From: Odobenus rosmarus divergens
Taxonomy: Eukaryota > Chordata > Mammalia > Carnivora > Odobenidae
Direction: 5' to 3'
Assembly: GCF_000321225.1 (NCBI RefSeq)
Contig: NW_004451406.1
Coordinates: 64,369-128,368, forward strand
DNA length: 64,000 nt
Both the position numbers and the translations under genes were made by a program. Below, piece after piece: positions 1 through 12,136 of the stretch; position 1 is the stretch's first letter, and each line of letters opens with the position of its first letter. The notes under the pieces were generated by a model. It saw nothing but the letters and a program-made list of their open reading frames with translations. It made no database searches and had not been told where the DNA came from.

Positions 1-115
1 ATGCCACTGATTTCTGTGCATTGATTTTATATCCTGCCACTTTACTGAATTCCTGTATGAGTTCTAGCAGTTTTGGGGTGGAGTCTTTGGGTTTTCCACA
101 TCTTCTACTAGTTTT
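1..115 (-). mobile_element. L1 ORF2 fragment
   Basis: The sequence reads like the complement of L1 ORF2 (the stretch around ATCCTGCCACTTTACTGAAT and the GGGGTGGAGTCTTTGGGTTTTCC block). It is cut by the window start on the left and ends where an LTR begins. It is a dead fragment with no usable reading frame. Recognised from memory of LINE-1, so the subfamily is not assigned. Confidence 0.75.
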
Positions 116-126
116 TAAACAAAGTG

Positions 127-494
127 TTATGGGCTAAATTTTGCCCTCCTCACCAAACCCCTATGTTGAAAGCCCTACCCCAAGTGCCTTGGAATGTGAA
201 TATATTTGGAAATAGGTGTGATTTTTTTTAAGGGGTGATTAAGTTAAAACGAGGCCATTAGGATGGCTGTAATCCAATTTGACTGGTGTTCTTATAGGCA
301 GAGGAAATTCCAACAGAAAACAAGACAGTAGGGATGTGTACACACAGAGGACCATCTGTAAGCAAAAGAGAGAAACCTCAGACGAAACCACCTGTGATCT
401 CCGCCATCTAGCTTCCAGAACTGTAAAAAAATAAAACTTCTTTTTAAGCTACCCAATACGTAGTACTTTATTATGGCAACCCTAGCAAACTAAT
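127..494 (+). mobile_element. Solo LTR, ERVL-MaLR (MST/MLT1 type)
   Basis: It starts TGTTATGGGCTAAATTTTG and ends near CCTAGCAAACTAATATA. Inside is the usual MaLR order: the CCTATGTTGAAAGCCCTACCCC box, AATCCAATTTGACTGGTGTTCTTATA, AGCTTCCAGAACTGT, and an AATAAA signal near 431. No internal region follows, so it is a solo LTR left by recombination. Length is close to the usual 350-400 bases. Confidence 0.8.
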
Positions 495-495
495 A

Positions 496-1654
496 TATTT
501 AGTCATATTTCTAAGTTAATAATTCTAAAAAATTTCTAAAAATTCTAAAAATTCTAAAAAAATTAATAACATAGAATGAAAATCAAACTATTGACTATAT
601 GTTAGTTATAAACACAGCAGTCCTCTTTGGTCTATAGCCATTACCAGTAAAAATGTCAGATTGTTTTTAAAAAGAAGGTACATTTATAAATATAAAAATT
701 TGTTAAAATCCACTAAGAATTTAATTGTGAAATGCTAAGCTACTACCATGTATGACTAACTAGAAACTACTTCTGACTTTAAAAATATTTTTTCCCAATA
801 TGCCTGTGAGGGTTCTGTATTATCATTTTTAAAGCAAACTCATGAGCAGTTTGCTCAGATGCTTCTACATGGAAAATTCAATTATTTTTCACTGTCCTAA
901 AATGAATGCTACCGAATCGAGGTCAGTGAAGTCACTTTGTTCAACCTGAACTCTGAGCTTCTTGCCAATGTCAGGAACCATGAAGCATAATGGGAGCATG
1001 AAAAGAGTGTTCTAGATCAGGGTCTCTGCAATCTTACTATTGACTCCCTTGAGAGATGAAGGAAATGGACATTACCTCACCTATTCTTCCTGCTCAATGC
1101 AAACTATATTTGTGGAGTCGTTAACAGCCCTAGGACCCTTGACAACAATGGTGAGCCCCATAGTGTGTCCACAACTGTGCCCAGGAATAGGTATCACTTC
1201 CGTCAATGAAAATTTATATAAAGAATATCTGTGGTTGTGGAGATAAATCAAGCAGCCAAGGAACATTAAAAAATGTAAAAGGATGTGGCAAGCTACAAGC
1301 AGCTTAGCACATATTTATTCAGCAGACAAAGGGACAGAGCTTAGACTTGGTAGGTTTTTTCTGGAGAAAACTTCACAGGATCTTCCTTCAGCTGTTCCCT
1401 AAATGAGAGAAAAGAGCAGGGTTTCTGAGAATGATTCTCAACCCTTAAAATCTCATTTTTTAGATATAAACTATCTCCCTTCTTTACTTCATGATGAACT
1501 TTTAGTTAATAGGAATAAACATATATAGAGAATATTATCCTATCTGGTGATGATGGTATGGACTAATTTCTTGGAGAATTGCTATTGTAAGGAATTATAT
1601 GGAATAATTTATCTGCCAATAAAAATTCACAGCACAACAAGAGTATCTGTTATA
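496..1654. other. Unassigned AT-rich sequence
   Basis: No gene or repeat family recognised. A short irregular array of ATTCTAAAA-like units lies at 521-565. From 900 to 1420 the base composition is more balanced and contains overlapping open frames of 61-68 codons on both strands (1040-1246 plus, 1081-1266 minus). Neither resembles a protein I know. Confidence 0.5.
521..565. repeat. ATTCTAAAA short tandem repeat
   Basis: Four to five irregular copies of a 9-11 base unit, ATTCTAAAA with extra A residues. Low-complexity DNA just downstream of the LTR at 127-494. Confidence 0.7.
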
Positions 1655-1844
1655 GGGGCATCTGGGTGCCTCAGTCAGTTGAGCATCTGCCTTCAGCTCA
1701 GGTCATGATCCCAGGGTCCTGGGTTTGGGCCCTGCATTGTCAGGCTTCTTGCTCAGCAGGGAGCCTGCTTCTCCCTCTCCCTGCCACTCCCCCTGCTTGT
1801 ACTCACTCTCTCTCTGTCACATAAATCAATAAAATCTTTAAAAA
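1655..1844 (+). mobile_element. CAN-SINE (tRNA-Lys-derived)
   Basis: Carnivoran SINE with a tRNA-related head (GTGCCTCAGTCAGTTGAGC as the pol III A-box region; the B-box region is degraded to GGGTTTGGGCCC), a CT-rich body and an AATAAAATCTTTAAAAAA tail. The flanks AAGAGTATCTGTTATA (1639-1654) and AAGAATATGTTATA (1845-1858) look like a diverged TSD with one substitution and a two-base deletion. SINEs of this family are pol III transcripts mobilised by L1 proteins. Confidence 0.97.
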
Positions 1845-1858
1845 AAGAATATGTTATA

Positions 1859-2624
1859 ATATCTGTTAGTGAAAAATATCACTAATGTGTGAATTGTGAG
1901 GCTCATTGATTTTTCCACATCAACAATCAGATCATTCCTCATTTATTTAAAAATTCTGTCAGATTTAGTAGTTCTCTTTCTAAATGAGTCTATTACCCTG
2001 CTGTCTCATCAGGAGAGCCCAGAATGGAGAAAATAAAGTTCATGTTTTTGTATTTCTACATCTTCCAAAATTCCTTAACAGAAGGCCTGAATAAAGGTGT
2101 CCTCAACATCCATATTCCTGACTTGTCCATCCATACCCATTATACACATCTGTACATACAGATCCCACAAACACATGTCCCTTATGCATACACACTGCTC
2201 AGATCTTTCCATACCCTACTTCAGTAAATATGCAGCTAATAAGGACTTGATCCAATCTGCCTAATCCAAGTTGGAAAATATATTTTAAAAATCCATGTAA
2301 AAAAATCTATTTTAAAATGCCATAGAAATATCAAAGCAGAGAAAAAAGAGAAAAGAATAAAATAGAAATATGCTGAGCAACTTATATAAATACATTTATC
2401 ATTAAAAGAGTCAGCATTAAAATGTCCCTTCTTCTCAACGTGATCTACAGATTCAAGGTAAACCCAAGTCATAATGCCAGTATGTTTTTCAACATAAATA
2501 GAAAAAGTGACTTTAAATACATGCAAAGGATGTAAAATAAAAGAAGAACAAAGCTGGACATCAAGTACACAGTAAAATTACAGTAATCTAAATAATGTAA
2601 TATGCAATAAAGTAAACAAGTAGA
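1859..2624. other. Unassigned sequence
   Basis: No recognisable repeat or gene. A CA/CAT-rich pyrimidine stretch at 2100-2220 gives a 67-codon open frame (2024-2227) made of low-complexity residues; I do not regard it as coding. A 96-codon minus frame at 2236-2526 is AT-rich and equally unconvincing. Confidence 0.5.
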
Positions 2625-3940
2625 GATAGGGCAGGAATGGGCTCACACGTATATGGTTGGTTTACCTTTTTAAAGTGTCAGAGCGACTTGATGGAGAAAT
2701 GAAAGTTTCTTAACAAATGATGCTAGAAAACTTGGATATCCATTTGGAAAAAAAAACACAGGAAATAATTCACATGCCCATCTCATATCATATATCAAAA
2801 ATTAGTGTGATGTGGCCATTGACTTAAATGTAAAAGCTAGATATATAAAGCTTCTAGGAGAGAACACAAGAAAATAAAGTCATGAATTAGAAATAGGTAA
2901 GGATTTTTTTGAAACAGCCCAAAAGACACAATTGATAGGTTAAACTATATACATATTAAATATTTCTCTGTCATCAAAACACTATTACAAAAATAAAGAG
3001 GCAAGGCATGAGCTGAGAGGGGAAAAGTATAAAATATATATTTGCTGAAGAACTCTTATCATATACACAATGAAACTTTCTCAATTCAACAATTAAATGA
3101 CAAAAATCCAATAAAGAAATGATCAAAAGACTTGAATGTGCACTTTCCAAAGTAAGATAAGTGAAGGACCGATAATCACATAAAGATGAATCAAATCAGG
3201 AAAATGTAAATTAAAACAATAATGAGGTACCACTACACAAACACTAGAAGGGCAAGAATGAAGATGATGGACATCAAAAGCTGGTAAGGATAGGACACAA
3301 ATGTAGCCATCTTGTGTTGCTGGGGATCACTTTCTAATAAAAATAAACTTACAACATATTACTTAGAAAGTACTCTCCTAAAAATTCATCCAAGAGAAGT
3401 AGACAGATGTCCACAAAAAGACTGATGTATGGAAGTTCATACATAATATTCTTGAACTTAACATTACACAAATGTCCACTCACAGCAGAATGGATAACTA
3501 ATTGTGCTGTATTCATACAATGGAATATTAATCGTAAAAATTAGGAAATCACTGATCCATAAAACAAAATGGGTGATTCTAAAAGGCTTTATGATGTGTG
3601 AAATAGCTAGGAACAAAAGAGAACATAATGTATGTTTTCATTCAGAGGAATTTCTAGAATAGATAAAAATAATGTGGGCAGAAAATTTTTTAAAAATGGT
3701 CACCTCTGAGGAGATATTTGTCAGGAACAGGAAACAAAAGAATAGTGAGAGGCGATGAAATATTCTATATCTGTATAGGAGTTATTCAGATCCATTTGTG
3801 AAAAATATGAAATTAAACACTGGAGATATGTATTTTAAGGTACTTAAATTTTATGTCAAAGAAAATCTGCAAGCAAACATTGAACTCTAATTAGTAGGCA
3901 TGCTTTTCAGTTTTGTTATGAATTCTGAAACACTTTCTGT
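2625..3940 (+). mobile_element. Old L1 (L1M type), ORF2 end and 3'UTR
   Basis: Diverged but colinear with the end of L1 ORF2: the ACACGTATATGGTTGG block near 2648, AACTTGGATATCCATTTGG near 2730, AATGAGGTACCACTACACA near 3222, and the AATGGATAACTAATTGTGCTG block near 3490. A 3'UTR follows. It is 5' truncated and has many stops and small indels. The level of decay suggests an ancient L1M insertion, well before the SINEs. Confidence 0.85.
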
Positions 3941-4914
3941 ATTTCTTGAGGTTGAGCAAATATATATATATTTATATGTATAGTGGATAATGGAAGCTAG
4001 ATATATCACTACTCGCAAAGAGAATTACACATAGAGAAAACCAGAAGGCTAGATTGTACCATGTGCTCCATAAACCGTGGATTAGAATTGGTGGTATTTA
4101 TAATAGGTTCACAAGAAAAAAATGCTATATATGTGTATGCTCTTTTTTTTTAATTCCCAGTATTGTCTGCTGAATTTGCCCCCAAACAGAAATAATGACC
4201 ACATCTAGCACCAAGATCTTGGTTGCTAAATATAATTATTATAAGGAATAGGCTCCTTGAATATATGACTGATTCCAGGGCTGGGACCAGGAACACAAGG
4301 TAGGCCTGGAAGATCCTGTCCTATCAGAAAATAAAGAAGTATTCCAAAAATGATGGGTACATAAAGATGAACATAAGGATTAGCTTAGTGGGACTTCCAC
4401 TGACCAAAATTAGGAAATTTTGAGCATTAAAATAATGATAGTAATGAATTATAACTCACTGCATAAAATAGCAATCTCTGAGCTCATGCTATCATGAATA
4501 AATGACTGAATAAATAAATGGAGGAGAGGGAAACTTTCAGCAATATGCTAATTAAAATATATAACTGGAATGATGACGTTATAACATTGATTAAAGGAAG
4601 CTAGAAACTCTTGGGTGAAAATTTAATGAAGACGGGATATTTAACATAGTCTCAACATCTCTCTAAAAATTATTAATTCAAATGGGGAAAACAGACTTGA
4701 TTATAAAGAAAACCAGTGGATCCATCATAACCAAAGTTAACATACCTATTCAGGCAAACTTACATCATTTGCTTCCTGATATGATGCACTGTATGTGTTT
4801 TCCATGCCAAAAATGCATAGCTTGAATCTAAAATGTAATGATAAAGAGACAGAGAGACCATAGATGATAAAGCAAATGGGGCAGCATGTTGGCAACTTTA
4901 AATAAAAGATTACA
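3941..4914. other. Unassigned sequence, probably old repeat
   Basis: No gene. A short TA run lies near 3960. The part from about 4160 to 4640 has the feel of a medium-reiteration element (GAGCTCATGCTATCATGAATAAAT), possibly another old LINE 3' region, but I cannot name a family. Confidence 0.4.
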
Positions 4915-5606
4915 GATCTTCCTCTGTTTACAATGGGGTTACATCCCAAAAAACCCATCATAAGCTGAAAATATAGAAAGTCAAAAATATATGAAATACA
5001 CCTAATCTACTGAACCTCATAGCTTAGTCTAGCCTACCTTAAGAGTGCTCAGAACAGGGGCACCTGGCTAGCTCAGTCAGTTAAGTGTCCCTCTTGATAT
5101 CAGCTCAGATCATGATCTCAGGGTCCTGGGATTGAGCCCCAGGCCAGGCTCCATGCTCAGCATGGAGTCAGCTTGAGATTCTCTCCCTCTCCGTCTGTCC
5201 CTCCCCCTGCTCATGTTTTCTCTCTCTCTCAAATAAATAAATTTAAAAAATCTTTTTTTTAAAGTGCTCAGAACCCTGATATTAGCCTACAGTTGAGCAA
5301 AATCATCTAAAACAAAGCCTATTTTATAGTAAAGTAGTGAATATTTCATGTAATTTATAGTACTGTACTGAAAAACAGAATGGTTGTACCAATACAAATT
5401 AGTTGTAAGAGTATTTGTTGTTTACCCTTGTGAGTGCATGGATGACTGGGAGCTGTGACGCTTCCATAGCACTATGGTCCCTCATACTGCTAGCCCAGGA
5501 AAAGATCAAAATTCAGAATTTGAAGAACACTTCCTACCGAACACACATTGCTTTCATACCATCATAAAGTCACAAAATCATTAAGTTGTACCATCTAAGA
5601 AGTTAC
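4915..5606. mobile_element. Tigger-like (TcMar) DNA transposon, SINE-split
   Basis: The blocks TACATCCCAAAAAACCCATC, GCTTAGTCTAGCCTACC, CCTACAGTTGAGCAAAATC, AAAAACAGAATGGTTGTA and AAGTCACAAAATCATTAAGT match a non-autonomous mammalian DNA transposon whose ends contain repeated CGTAAGTCGA-type motifs, here decayed. A CAN-SINE interrupts it at 5056-5262. The two halves join in register when the SINE and one TSD copy are removed. The superfamily is from memory; the subfamily is not assigned. Confidence 0.65.
5056..5262 (+). mobile_element. CAN-SINE inside DNA transposon
   Basis: Flanked by an exact 12-base TSD, AGTGCTCAGAAC, at 5044-5055 and 5263-5274. The head is diverged (CACCTGGCTAGCTCAGTCAG) and the body has a CATGCTCAGCATGGAGTC variant of the older carnivore type. 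The host sequence is restored exactly by removing the element, which fixes the order of events. Confidence 0.97.
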
Positions 5607-5710
5607 AAAATACCTATTAGCCTTTGTTTCTATGGAATTTAGGTTCTGTAGGGGTAAGACCAAAAATCATTTATTTAAATATATATATACGTATATAACA
5701 TATATTAAAT

Positions 5711-5743
<33 letters not shown>

Positions 5744-6477
5744 AAACAAGTCAATAAACTATACAATTTCAGATGAGGATAATTTCTATTTCTATGAGAG
5801 GGAGGAAAATGAGGTATAAATGAATAAATATTCTTTAAAGAATAATATTGTTCTAACTGGGTTGATATCTCTTGTCTTGGGGATAATCTGGTCTTTATAT
5901 CTTAACGCCAAATATGTCATGCATAGTTTCTACCTGATAAAACTTAAGTAAATTAAATGACCAAAGGTAGTGTGCCTTAATATTCTAGGAAATCATTAAC
6001 AGCACTTTGAATGAGACAGGAAATCATGTCAGGGTGCCATCCTTAAAAAAGTTTAAAAAGTCTGCATCCAGAATAGGAAAGCACTCTTTCCCACCTAATT
6101 TCATTCCTTGTATATTGGCCTAGAAAAAGCACCTCAAATTTTACAGAATTCATACACTTTACAATGAAAAATTATGCAGAAACTTTTGAAAAAGGGGCTA
6201 TTTGTTCTCAGGCCATCTCTGAGTGATTGGGGACCCTACTTAAATCATATCTCATTGTTTAGTATCCCCTGTTTTCTCTAACTGGATAGTTAAAATGATC
6301 ATATGAGAGTCTGGTAGTGGAAGATAGATTATCATTGGTTTAACTTGCCATTAGCTAGTTAGAATATAATAAAGGGAAATGGGAGCAGAGGTTTAGAAAA
6401 TATTGCATATAAATAGGTATATAAATAGATGTCTAGGTATAGTTATGGAACAGAAATAAAATATATAAATATAGATG
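5607..6477. other. Unassigned sequence with microsatellite
   Basis: Apart from the AC/AT repeat at 5680-5743 I see no gene or known repeat. Confidence 0.5.
5680..5743. repeat. AT/AC compound microsatellite
   Basis: AT dinucleotides, then an AC run at about 5710-5726, then an AT run at about 5727-5742. The AC-AT transition is typical of a compound dinucleotide repeat and is likely to vary in length between individuals. Confidence 0.9.
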
Positions 6478-6485
6478 AAATCAGT

Positions 6486-6685
6486 CTTTTTTTAAAAAAG
6501 AATTTATTTTAGAGAGCACATGCATGCAGGGGAAGTACAGAGGAGAGAGAGAGAGAGAGAGTCTCAAGCACGCTCTCTAATGAGCGTGGAGCTCTATATG
6601 GGGCTGGATACCATAACCCTGAGACATGACCTGAGCCAAAACCAAGAGTTGGGCACTTAAATGACTGAGCCACCCAGAAGCCCCC
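6486..6685 (-). mobile_element. CAN-SINE
   Basis: Reads in from a T-rich tail (TTTTTTTAAAAAAGAATTTA) to a head ending AGCCACCCAGAAGCCCCC. TSD AAATCAGT at 6478-6485 and 6686-6693. The body contains CCAAAACCAAGAGTTGG, the mark of an older carnivore subfamily, and a GA run at 6546-6561. Confidence 0.96.
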
Positions 6686-6693
6686 AAATCAGT

Positions 6694-8612
6694 TTTTATG
6701 TGCATGTACATTAGATCAGTTTTAGCTTTCAAATTTCCTAAGGACTAAAAATATCAGTAACTACACTGAAGAACTGAAAAGAATAATGTTCAGCAGAAAC
6801 TCTCAAATTAAATCCCCTCTCATACATAAGTGACGTTCTTACCATCCCACTAACAAAACACTATTGCCAATAATATCTTCCCACCCACTTTCTTTTCCTG
6901 CTAGGAAAAAACTCAAAACCATGAAAACTGTATGGGGTGAGGGATGATGTTCTTAATAGATACTTAACTTTACTTTAATAAGTTAAATGATATAGAGTTT
7001 AAATTGAGGCCCAAGTGTATTAAGTGATGAATAAATTATCAGTTGAAAGGTGGAAATGTGGTGTATTACATTTATGAAAACCAGTAACTAAGGTGCTTTA
7101 TTTTCTACCTATTCAACATCATGAAATAGGAAGCTATGACAATTTAACATTTTTTATTGATTCTAAATTCCATTACCTTTCACTTTATTACATTTTGGAT
7201 GTTGGAGGAGGGCAGATCTACCTACCTACCTACCTATACACACACACACAGTTGCATAAAAAAATAGGAAAAAACTTAAAGGGAAAAGTCATTTATGGTT
7301 GGTTTTAGACCTTTTATATCTCCATGCATGAAGAGAAGTTGAACAATACTATCTGAAGAGAATATTATCCTGCAATAAAGCAATCAGATAAAAAAGGTAT
7401 AAATTATAACTAAATCATAGCTATTCTGATATGCACATTTTGTAATTCTTTAAGTGTATGCTGGTGGAATTATTTCAAAGGGTCACAGACTTTCATCTAA
7501 AGGATTTCGGATTTAGAAATTTTATTCCATATACAATAGCAAATACAGGTTCAGAATATAATTTGGGAACAAATAATTGTTCTATAAAAATAATGAGATC
7601 TATTGCATTATTAACTTCAAACACTTCATTTTTACCTTAAAAAAAAAAATCCTTCTGTACTGAAGAATAGCAGAAGGAAGGTGAAATCTTTAATCCAGTT
7701 AGACTACAAAAGAATAAATTGCAATATGTTATCAGCATTTCTCAGCTTCTCCTTGATGCTGTTTTATATAGCCCATTGTTCAAATTTGTTTAAATTTTTT
7801 AATTAAAAAATTTTTAATTGCAAATGGTTTTACATGGTTTAAAATATAAACTAAGTTTAATTTGGACTTGGAAAAGTAAAATCCTTGTTTCTTATATATT
7901 AAATGTATTGTCATTATAGTGAATGGGATTTTTGATATAGGTATTGTCAATTAGAGAAAATCTTCTGTTAGGTTGGGGAAGAGAAATGAGGTGGGAACCT
8001 CTTCTGGCAAAGATAACTTCAGAGTTCTCTTGGACACAAATAGTTTGCCCAGGTGACCATGTCCTAATACGTAAAGTAGATTAGATTTGCCATGCCTGCT
8101 AGTTCCATCTTTGCTTTCCTTCAAGGAGTTGTGACAGACAGTATATAGCCTATGGGGGATTGTTCATATCATCCCGTTGGTGATATCTGTCAATGTATCT
8201 TGTTCCTGTTCCCTGGCTTGACAGGAATCTGCATCAGGGTTTAGAATGGTTGGGAACCTAGCCCATTTATGCCTGTCAGCCTCACTGACAGGCAGACACT
8301 GGAGCTGCCCCCTTCAGTGTCATCTAAGCTCAGTTTCTAGGCACACAAGAACTGGGGGTTTTCTTTTCCAATGAACAAAGGGAAGCCCATGACACAGAAT
8401 GATGACACTTTAACTACTGCCACTCCATTCTGGTTTGTTGCTTGAATAGACCGTCCCTCCAACCACTCCCAGCTTGGATCAGCACTTAACCAGTATGCAA
8501 CTATAAATTAATCCTCTTGATTCAAGAATACTGAGCATTTCACTATACACTGTGTAGATACGTACCCGATGGCTAAAGGAGTCCTCCCAAACTTATCCTG
8601 TTATTAAACCCC
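6694..8612. other. Unassigned AT-rich sequence
   Basis: No gene found. It holds the simple repeat at 7217-7250 and a small AT-rich palindrome around 7790-7820 (TTTTTTAATTAAAAAATTTTT). From 8090 to 8520 composition is more balanced, but no repeat or coding pattern is recognised there. Confidence 0.5.
7217..7250. repeat. CTAC/CA microsatellite
   Basis: Five CTAC-type units followed by a CA run of about seven units. It falls inside a 71-codon open frame at 7093-7308, which is therefore not credible as coding. Confidence 0.85.
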
Positions 8613-8952
8613 TGTCTTAGCTCAAGCTGCCAGAACTGGATGGCTTACACAAGAGACACTTAATACTTCCGAGTTCTGGAGGCTGGGAAGTCCAGGACCA
8701 AGGTTGCCAGCTGACTCCGCTCCTAGTGAAAGCCCTTTTCCTGGTTGGCTGGGACTACCTTCTCTCTGTGTCCTCACATGGCAAAGAGAGAGATAGCTCT
8801 ACTCTTTTTCTTTATGAGGCCACCAATCCCTCCCTCATGATCTCATCTAAACCTCATCACCTTCCAAAGTCCCCCACCTCCTAATAGCATCACTTTCAGA
8901 ATTAGGGTTTCAACATATAAATTTGGGGGAGACAAATATTCAGCCCATAACA
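8613..8952 (-). mobile_element. Solo LTR, ERVL-MaLR (MST type)
   Basis: On the plus strand it begins TGTCTTAGCTCAAGCTGCCA and runs through GTTCTGGAGGCTGGGAAGTC, CTGTGTCCTCACATGGCA, CACCTCCTAATAGCATCAC, to CAGCCCATAACA, the standard MaLR LTR in reverse. Its first 20 bases are identical to those of the LTR at 13618, so the two belong to the same or close subfamilies. Confidence 0.88.
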
Positions 8953-9978
8953 CCCACACCTTATTTTAAACTAGTCATTGAAACTGACATTAGTATTTAA
9001 CACATCTAAATTATTTTGTGTAAGGATATTAATTATTGGATCATGGCAATTCAATTCAGTTTTTGTAAAATGAGCTATTTGCTTATTAGTTGTGTTCAGT
9101 AGCATAACCAGCATTCTTTAAAACACTCAGTTATAAATGTGGCAGGATTATTCTCCAGTTTCTATCACCTTTGCAATGTGTATATTACAATATCTTTTGT
9201 TATAATAAATTTACATGTTGTTTAAATGTCAATTTCCCTGTTATATTTGGAGCTACTTGAAGACAAACTTATTAATCTTAGACCACCTCATTTAGGACAA
9301 TTTATGGAACATGGTAAGCACCTAGTTAACGTGTACAGAGTGTTGAATGAATGTAAACATTATCAAATATGTAATATGTGAAAAAGTAGAACATGGAATT
9401 TATCATAGGTTTAGCATAATTATATAAACTATAATTATGGTTTTGTACAATTTGTTAAAATTTGGTTGAGGAAGAACAGCAGGGAAAATGAGAACAGCGT
9501 GAATTGTTGGAGATGGTAAAAAAGATTTTTCTAATGTTTTTGATTTCTGTTTATATGATTAATAAATCATTTTGGCAACAAGCAATAAATGAGAGAAATG
9601 CTAGCTGTGAATATTATATGAGATATAATGAGCTCCATCTCTATATTATTTAACTGTTTCTATTTCCTCAAGATCAGCTGGGTGTGATATTTTCCCATGA
9701 TCACCTAGCCAATAAAATTCTAATTATCTAATGGACATATGAATACTCTATTTGTAATGAATATTTATAGTGACAGGCAATGGATTTTTTAAAATATCAT
9801 GCTTTCCTAAGTGTGTACATAATTGTTAAATTAAATTTGGAAGTTCTACCATATTTATCTATAAAGATATATAAATTATAGTTTGTAATGTTGTAGCTTA
9901 AAGATAATTATCTTTAGATCTATGCATTGCATGATTTTGCATTAATGTAACAAATGAAAGTATTTTAAAAACTATATG
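8953..9978. other. Mostly unassigned AT-rich sequence
   Basis: The only recognisable item is an L2-like 3' end at 9235-9365. Elsewhere no repeat or coding feature is seen. Confidence 0.5.
9235..9365 (+). mobile_element. Probable L2 3' end
   Basis: The order GGAGCTACTTGAAGACAAAC, then GGTAAGCACCTAGTTAACG, then TGTTGAATGAATGTAAAC follows the L2 LINE 3' end, which reads through a CTCCTTGAGG-type block to an AATGAATGAA terminus. Diverged, so moderate confidence. Confidence 0.55.
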
Positions 9979-9986
9979 CATTTTTA

Positions 9987-10182
9987 GAATTATTTTCTTA
10001 AGATTTTATTTACTTATTGGAGAGAGAGCAGAGCAAGAGAGAGATCACAAGGTGGGGTAGAGGGAGAGGGAGAAGCAGACTCCCTGCTGAGCAGGGAGCC
10101 CACGGGGCTTGATCCCAGGACCCTGAGATCATGACCTGAGCTGAAGGCAGACGCTTAACTGACTGAGCCACCCAGGTGCCTC
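9987..10182 (-). mobile_element. CAN-SINE
   Basis: TSD CATTTTTA at 9979-9986 and 10183-10190. Body (GAAGCAGACTCCCTGCTGAG) and head (CTGAGCCACCCAGGTGCC) are near the family consensus. The tail is short and lacks a long T run. Confidence 0.96.
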
Positions 10183-10190
10183 CATTTTTA

Positions 10191-11898
10191 TTTTACATAA
10201 TCATAACATGTAATATTGCATTGTACTATAATAGCGATAAGAATTCAGTAAATCAAATAACTATAAAAATGCTACTGACTGTGACAAGTACTCTATTTTG
10301 AGAGCTGCACCAGGGTAGGAGTGGGGTGAAACACAGCAGAGGACAGATACAAAGCTATAATTCAGTGATGACATGCATACTCATGGGTCCTAAACTCAAA
10401 TCACATCATGTGGCAAGTATGTTTCTCCTTCAAGAGTTCTATTTTTTTTTTTATACTCCTGAAGATCTGGGGAAGCAAATAGAGCATAAATGAGGTGCAA
10501 CACTGTCACTGTAAGGATTCTGAGCTTGCATTTAACTATCCACAATAGGCACATCTGAGATCAGAGGTGGCCTGAAGGAACAGGACACAGGACACCTGAG
10601 ACATCCACTACAAATGTTACATAAATCTAGGTTATAAGAGGAGATCAGCTTCTAAGGACTAAACAGAATTAGAGAAGCATGTGGATATTTGGAGTTTGAG
10701 AAGGTATAGAAGAACCAGTAAAAAGGACTGAAAAAGAACCATCAGTTAACTAGAGAGAACCAAGAATGGGTAGGTAGTATCTTGAAAGCCAAGTAAAGAA
10801 AACAAATTAAGAAAGGGTCAAATGCAGCTGATAGATAAATTAAGGGTTGAGGGTTCATTATTGGATTTGTCAATGATACAGAAATGTCGTCCACAGTCTG
10901 TAATAAGTTTAACTGAGACTAGAAGAATAGAATGTGGAAAAGAAAGGAAATGTAAAAAAACAAACAAACCACTCTTTCAAGGGGTTTTAGTAAAAGGGTG
11001 AAGAGTTGGCTGAAACTTGAAGAAAACATGGTGTCAATATTTTGTTAAGACCTTTCTAAGTCCATTGTAATGGAGCTAATGAATTAAGCTTGGTTTTATA
11101 GCTGAGAACTAAAACTTGTGACTAGAGGAGACAACCCTGGCTGAAATGTGTTGCTGGCACATGGCTTGTCCTATAAAATAGAATATCATTCAGAATAAAT
11201 ATTCAGGGCAGTATTTCTTCCGTTCATCACTAAGTGTTGTTTCTCCTTCTCGTTCCTTTTCCTTTTCTCAAATATTTTTTTTTCTTTCCCCACTTACCCT
11301 AACTCCACTCACTAGTCTCGAACCAAAAGGGCAATTGTGTGAGTAAAAGATGTTTTGTAGACTGTTTTTCCTTCATATTTTAAGGTAGGCATATGTGTCA
11401 ACAACCTGGAAATTAGGGGGCACAATCACAATGCCATTTAAGCAAAAACTAAACCAAACACAGCATAACTTCCAGTCAATAGCCTGTGGTAAAAAATGGA
11501 AAGTGAGATCAATGCAAAAAATTCTCTCAGCAGACTAGGTAGGAACATTTATGAGGAGAAGTGCCTTTACTATTCCAAACATGGTCAAATGATACAACAG
11601 GTTAAGGAAAGAATTAAACAGCATGCTTTGCAAAAACTTTTAAACATTTTAAATGTATTGAGTGTGACAGTTACATCTCTATGAATATTAATTATATATT
11701 TCTGTCAATGACACCAAGAAGCTGCTTGGTATTATTTCAATTTAAAAGATGAAGTGCTCAAATAAGTAAAATGCTATTAATGAACTAAGACCATGTCACA
11801 TGTTTATGTAATAATTATATTGTTTAAGTTAAAGTCTATTGGTAGGAATTATCATGTAGTTATTAACGCAGGCACTGGGTGTTCTAGTCTTTGTTAGA
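10191..11898. other. Unassigned sequence with ancient repeat
   Basis: No gene recognised. About 10690-11000 resembles a dispersed mammalian repeat (next entry). The rest, including a 62-codon frame at 11496-11684, shows no known family. Confidence 0.45.
10690..11000 (+). repeat. Ancient interspersed repeat, family unknown
   Basis: The string of motifs CTTGAAAGCCAAGTAAAGAA, GTCAAATGCAGCTGATAGAT, TTATTGGATTTGTCAATGAT and CTCTTTCAAGGGGTTTTAGT matches, in order, a repeat I remember from many mammalian genomic clones. I cannot recall the family name with certainty. A Dfam scan would settle it. Confidence 0.5.
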
Positions 11899-11910
11899 AA
11901 TAATTTTCTT

Positions 11911-12136
11911 GGGGCGCCTGGGTGGCTCAGTCATTAAGCGTCTGCCTTCAGCTCAGGTCATGATCCCGGGGTCCTGGGATCGAGCCCTGTGTTGGACTCC
12001 CTGATCCGCCAGAAGCCTGCTTCTCCCTCTCCCACTCCCCCTGCTTGTGTTCCCTCTCTCGCTGGGTCTCTCTCTGTCAAATAAATAAATACGTCTTAAA
12101 AAAAAACTTTAAAAAATAAATAAAATCTTAAAAAAT
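11911..12136 (+). mobile_element. CAN-SINE, near-consensus head
   Basis: Exact 12-base TSD AATAATTTTCTT at 11899-11910 and 12137-12148. The head GGGGCGCCTGGGTGGCTCAG matches my consensus. The 3' tail is doubled: AAATAAATAAATACGTCTT is followed by a second AATAAATAAAATCTTA block, which makes this copy longer than most. Confidence 0.98.

Noticed and set aside
1081..1266. 61-codon minus frame with a protein-like look
   Set aside because: I tried to match it to ribosomal and other common processed pseudogenes and could not. The overlapping plus frame is equally long.
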